From: Cristatella mucedo
Lineage: Eukaryota > Bryozoa > Phylactolaemata > Cristatellidae
DNA: 64,000 nucleotides
Direction: 5' to 3'
Assembly: GCA_009760855.2 (NCBI GenBank)
Contig: WPIO01000001.1
Location: forward strand, 21,850,501-21,914,500
Positions within the stretch are counted from its first letter, which is position 1. Each line of letters starts with the position of its first letter. Below are positions 60,851-64,000 of this stretch, piece by piece. The notes beneath the pieces were generated by a model that did no database searches, had not been told where the DNA came from, and saw only the letters and a list, made by a program, of their open reading frames with translations. The position numbers were made by a program, and so were the translations under genes.

Positions 60851-61463
60851 TTATTACGCTTTTCCAGTGCCGGAACATCGGGCTCCCAGTTGAGAATCCA
60901 TACGTCATAGACGCACGAGATGATCGAACACTGAATAGGCTGCTGGGCAGACATGGCACCACTTAGTGGACATATTGCCCATAGCAGATAGCTCCACCTG
61001 CAGGCTATTATAACCGGCAAAACAACTTTTCGAGTCTTTAAGGGCTTCTGGCGACGGTCAAGCGTGGACTCGACCCTCTCTCCTACGGATGTGGTCACCC
61101 GCTGCATCGCCAGTCGAAATGGGCTACGGGAATAGTCACCTTCACAGTCTTACGAGCCGGCCTCTACAAGACTTTTAAAGTGCGGTGCTTTTTCCTGATG
61201 GAGTGAGATTGAATTCAATTCTCGAGTAGTCAGTGGGCCATCACTTTTACGAGAGCCAGTCAGCCCCATCCCAACTCCTGCGCAGCGTGTGAGAGAACTC
61301 TGCGTCACGCGTCCTGCCACCGTCGTTCGGCGATGGGGGGGGGTGATGCCGGTGATGAGGGCCAGGCATGACTTTGTGCTGACTCATTTGGCGGCCCTCC
61401 CAGATCACGTATCAGCTGACTAGCAGGCGCATTGAGGCCTTGCCTGCTCAGGCTAAAGCTTGT
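60851..61463. other. Spacer, nothing recognised
   Basis: A run of nine G lies at 61335-61343. No gene recognised. Confidence 0.35.
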
Positions 61464-61643
61464 CGCCCTGGGTCTTAGCCCAGAGGTTGGGCGCTTGCTC
61501 ATCAAGGCTCGCGTCACGTGGTTTGAGCCCTTCAGTGGGGCGATCCTTTATTGTCGACTACAGGCGTAGTGGTAGCCGTTAAGGTAATCATGCCGCTCTA
61601 TGAATGAGGCTGTTGAATCAGCTAACCTTTAACTTTAACTTTT
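61464..61643 (+). mobile_element. tRNA-derived SINE relic (ggtcttagc... type)
   Basis: 'ccctgggtcttagcccagag', 'gttgggcgcttgctcatcaa', a B-box-like 'gtggtttgagccc', then 'gtagccgttaaggtaatcat' and 'aatgaggctgttgaatcagc', ending in TTTAACTTTAACTTTTT. Confidence 0.7.
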
Positions 61644-63789
61644 TCGTCGACGGCGAGATCACGTCACCATCTTAGATGCGTCCATCGCGTTTGGTAAGCA
61701 AAAGGACGCCCTTGAAAAGGATGTCGACAAGACTACAAAATAAGCGTGCGTTTCGAACTATTTTCTGGCGCAGCGAGAGAGAGGGCGACACGTTGGTGCA
61801 CTTGGATCCTCTTAGCATAAAAGAAACGAGCACCACCTCGACGCTCATGGCGAGCGACTCATCAAGATAGCAGAGGCTATGTGTCAGCGGTGCGATTGTC
61901 GGTAGATCTGCGGTCTGAAAGAAATTCACATGGAGTGAAGGCCGTAGTGCAGTCGCTCGGCCGCTTTCGTGGTAGGAGCTCGAAAAACCTCGCCAGTGTA
62001 AATATTATGTATAATCATATGGAAAAAATACATAGATTCACCGTAAGTTCAACTTCAAAAATCTAGGTTCACGACAAAAGTCTCTAATCATATTATGAAT
62101 CTGCACGTATTGTGAGTGCTGCACTTGGCATATGGCGGCATATTTGTCATCGGTGGGTGTTGCTAGCCATTGCAGTGCGTAATGCGGGATGTATTCTAGA
62201 TAGCAGCACTAAAAAAACCATCCGTCGGATCAGAGATCATAAAAATATTTTATCAGTAGATGAAGTCTTTTATCATATAGGTCGGAGGGTATCTAGGTTT
62301 TGCCAACTGTAGGGCACCGTCAGCTGGATTGCCCAGTTTGAACGCTCAAGTGGTGACTGCCAAATCCTCTGCAATGAGACGTTAGGATCAGTCTTAGTAA
62401 AGGTCTTTAGTGAAGGTTTCTTCTATCTCCGTATCCCTTGGCTTTAGAAGTGCTCTTTGCACCTGTCGTGACATTTTCATGACGTTGTATTCTAATTGAC
62501 AACATCATTAAATGATGGGATGCTATCAATATTGTTGCTCTTAGCTCAGGGCCGTGCTCCAGCATTTCTTTCTCACTCGTGGAACTGCTCGCCTTATTTT
62601 CATAATGTGTTATCAATTGCAGTCAACACCAAAAATATCTGGAAATAGTTACGAGACCATACTCATTGTTAGAGCTGTTTAAATAATCTTCCGTTGGTTA
62701 GAGGCATATATTTCCCTATTGACCACGAAGGTGGGAGCTTTTCAATGAACTATGATTTATTTTAAAGCATACTGTGCACTAATGTCCAATGAAGGCTGTC
62801 AAGATCATTCTGGCTCAAAATGCGAATAAGAAATTAGAATGTGTCTTGCATGCCGACTTCCCAGATTACTCAAACGCCATCTTTTTTTGCACCGCGAGCT
62901 AAATCACCAAGCGAAAACTTACTTCGGATCTCTTTTTCTGCCAAGGTGCATACGATTTGAGGTCGTGCAATTAAAAAGCATGCTTTGAATATGCAGTAAC
63001 TGATACGATGCAAACTTTGTATTTATTGCATCAGGCAATATCAGTAACAGCACTCCCTCATAAGAAGAGTCTTACCTCTGTGATTCTTTAAGTGACACAA
63101 TACTCTCATCATTAAATGTGGACTCCAAGGTTTCTGCAGCATTATCGCGGGCTTAAATGAATTAATTATATTTTGTGGAGACACAATTGATATTCACAGA
63201 TAACATGTTTATATTCTGCTAGCAATGACACAATTACGAAAATGCAATAGACGGTATAAGTAAATTGAACTGCTGTGGGTTTGGATTACTGTTTCATCCA
63301 CCTTGAAAAGCAAGCAGAAGCATTGCTCTGTTAAGTTTCTGAAATCATTAACTCCTACGAGCAGCACATCCATGGAAAAGCGAGCTAGCCTGCTCTGTGG
63401 GCTACACTGAAAACTCTCCTGTGTGATCTCAGCGACCGAGTGAAATTCGTGTGTACCTAAGGATATTGGAGCTGCTATAGAAGCACAACAGAACGCCGCG
63501 TTTTCTTAGAGATTTGACCATGATTAATCGTGTGAAAGACATCAAAACAAAATCGTAATAAAGTGAAAGATATCAAAATAATATGAATTTTTGTGGTTAC
63601 TATACTGGTGAATGAACCAAGTTTGCAGTGGTTTCCTTGCATCTAGCTCGCAGCTCCGAATGATGTACATATTGAGGTGCATTTTTATTCTGTCCGTTAC
63701 AATTGCAACAGCATAGAGACCGACATCTATTAATGCTTGCCAAGTCAAAAGCAACCGGTATTTTTTAACTAAGAATAGCAATAATAGTT
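61644..63789. other. Spacer, nothing recognised
   Basis: Short open frames only, none with a known motif. Confidence 0.35.
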
Positions 63790-63990
63790 CTAGGCCGTTT
63801 ATATATTGCCCTAAGGGAACTAAATCTGTATCCATGTGCTTTACAACTCGCTTCACGAGAATCAATAATCATAACTTAATGAAATACGCGGTATCAAGCT
63901 TCGAAAAGCAAGAAAACGCTCAACGCTTAAGCCAGTGCTTAAAAGCACACAAGAAGATTGTTAGAGCAAATTTAAGTAGGGTCCCTGATT
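63790..63990 (-). mobile_element. LINE tail relic at the window end
   Basis: 'ttgccctaagggaactaaat', 'ctgtatccatgtgctttaca' in reverse match the L2-like terminal stem; the following sequence is too diverged to extend the call with confidence. Confidence 0.45.
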
Positions 63991-64000
63991 AATAACATGC

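Noticed and set aside
61305-61517. Minus-strand frame of 70 codons with Pro/Ser-rich end
   Set aside because: It overlaps the SINE at 61464 and a G homopolymer; no motif.

Overview
This window looks like nuclear DNA of an invertebrate animal. The coding sequence is split into short exons with canonical GT-AG introns, the introns and spacers are packed with 5'-truncated LINE retrotransposons, tRNA-derived SINEs and long dinucleotide microsatellites, and there are no operons, ribosome-binding sites or CRISPR arrays. The species cannot be read from the sequence. A secreted GH5-type beta-mannanase with introns fits a marine lophotrochozoan (animal enzymes of this type are best known from molluscs), but that is inference.

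Two protein-coding genes can be reconstructed by joining exons, both on the + strand. (1) From 331 to 27883: nine exons of a lysosomal-type glucosylceramidase (GBA1 family, GH30). The 5' exon(s) lie outside the window. All eight junctions keep the frame and give a continuous 430-residue C-terminal part with both catalytic glutamates. (2) From 47132 to 54626: six exons of a secreted endo-1,4-beta-mannanase-like enzyme (GH5) with signal peptide and both catalytic glutamates. Its third exon is one base short, so the gene as written is frameshifted: either an allele or pseudogene lesion or a sequence error. Both enzymes belong to the retaining clan GH-A of glycoside hydrolases.

The rest is mostly mobile DNA. 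Two LINE families of the L2/CR1 type dominate. Family A ends in TGTAATG-like repeats (best copies 683-2165 and 25830-27262, minus strand). Family B ends in a short GC stem (AAAGCGCC...GGGCGCTTT) followed by (ATT)n; its best copy, 47666-49425 minus, has a 490-residue open reverse-transcriptase frame with FYADD. Several copies are nested: B in A (3062-3346), B in B (42685-43607), B in a hAT transposase relic (47290-49845), and a SINE in a LINE (28297-28476). A tRNA-headed SINE family occurs at least three times in good condition (10987-11164, 28297-28476, 55405-55584), with older relatives elsewhere. Two further tRNA-headed elements (5815-5962, 53848-53982, minus) carry a tail homologous to the family B LINE end, which suggests SINE-LINE tail sharing.

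Layout: 1-27.9 kb GBA-type gene with LINE-filled introns; 27.9-47.1 kb spacer with LINE and SINE relics and a few unassigned open frames; 47.1-54.6 kb mannanase gene, whose first intron holds the hAT relic and three or more LINE copies; 54.6-64 kb gene-poor DNA with CT microsatellites, SINEs and decayed LINE tails. Most open frames of 60-160 codons outside these elements have no recognisable homology and are not called as genes.
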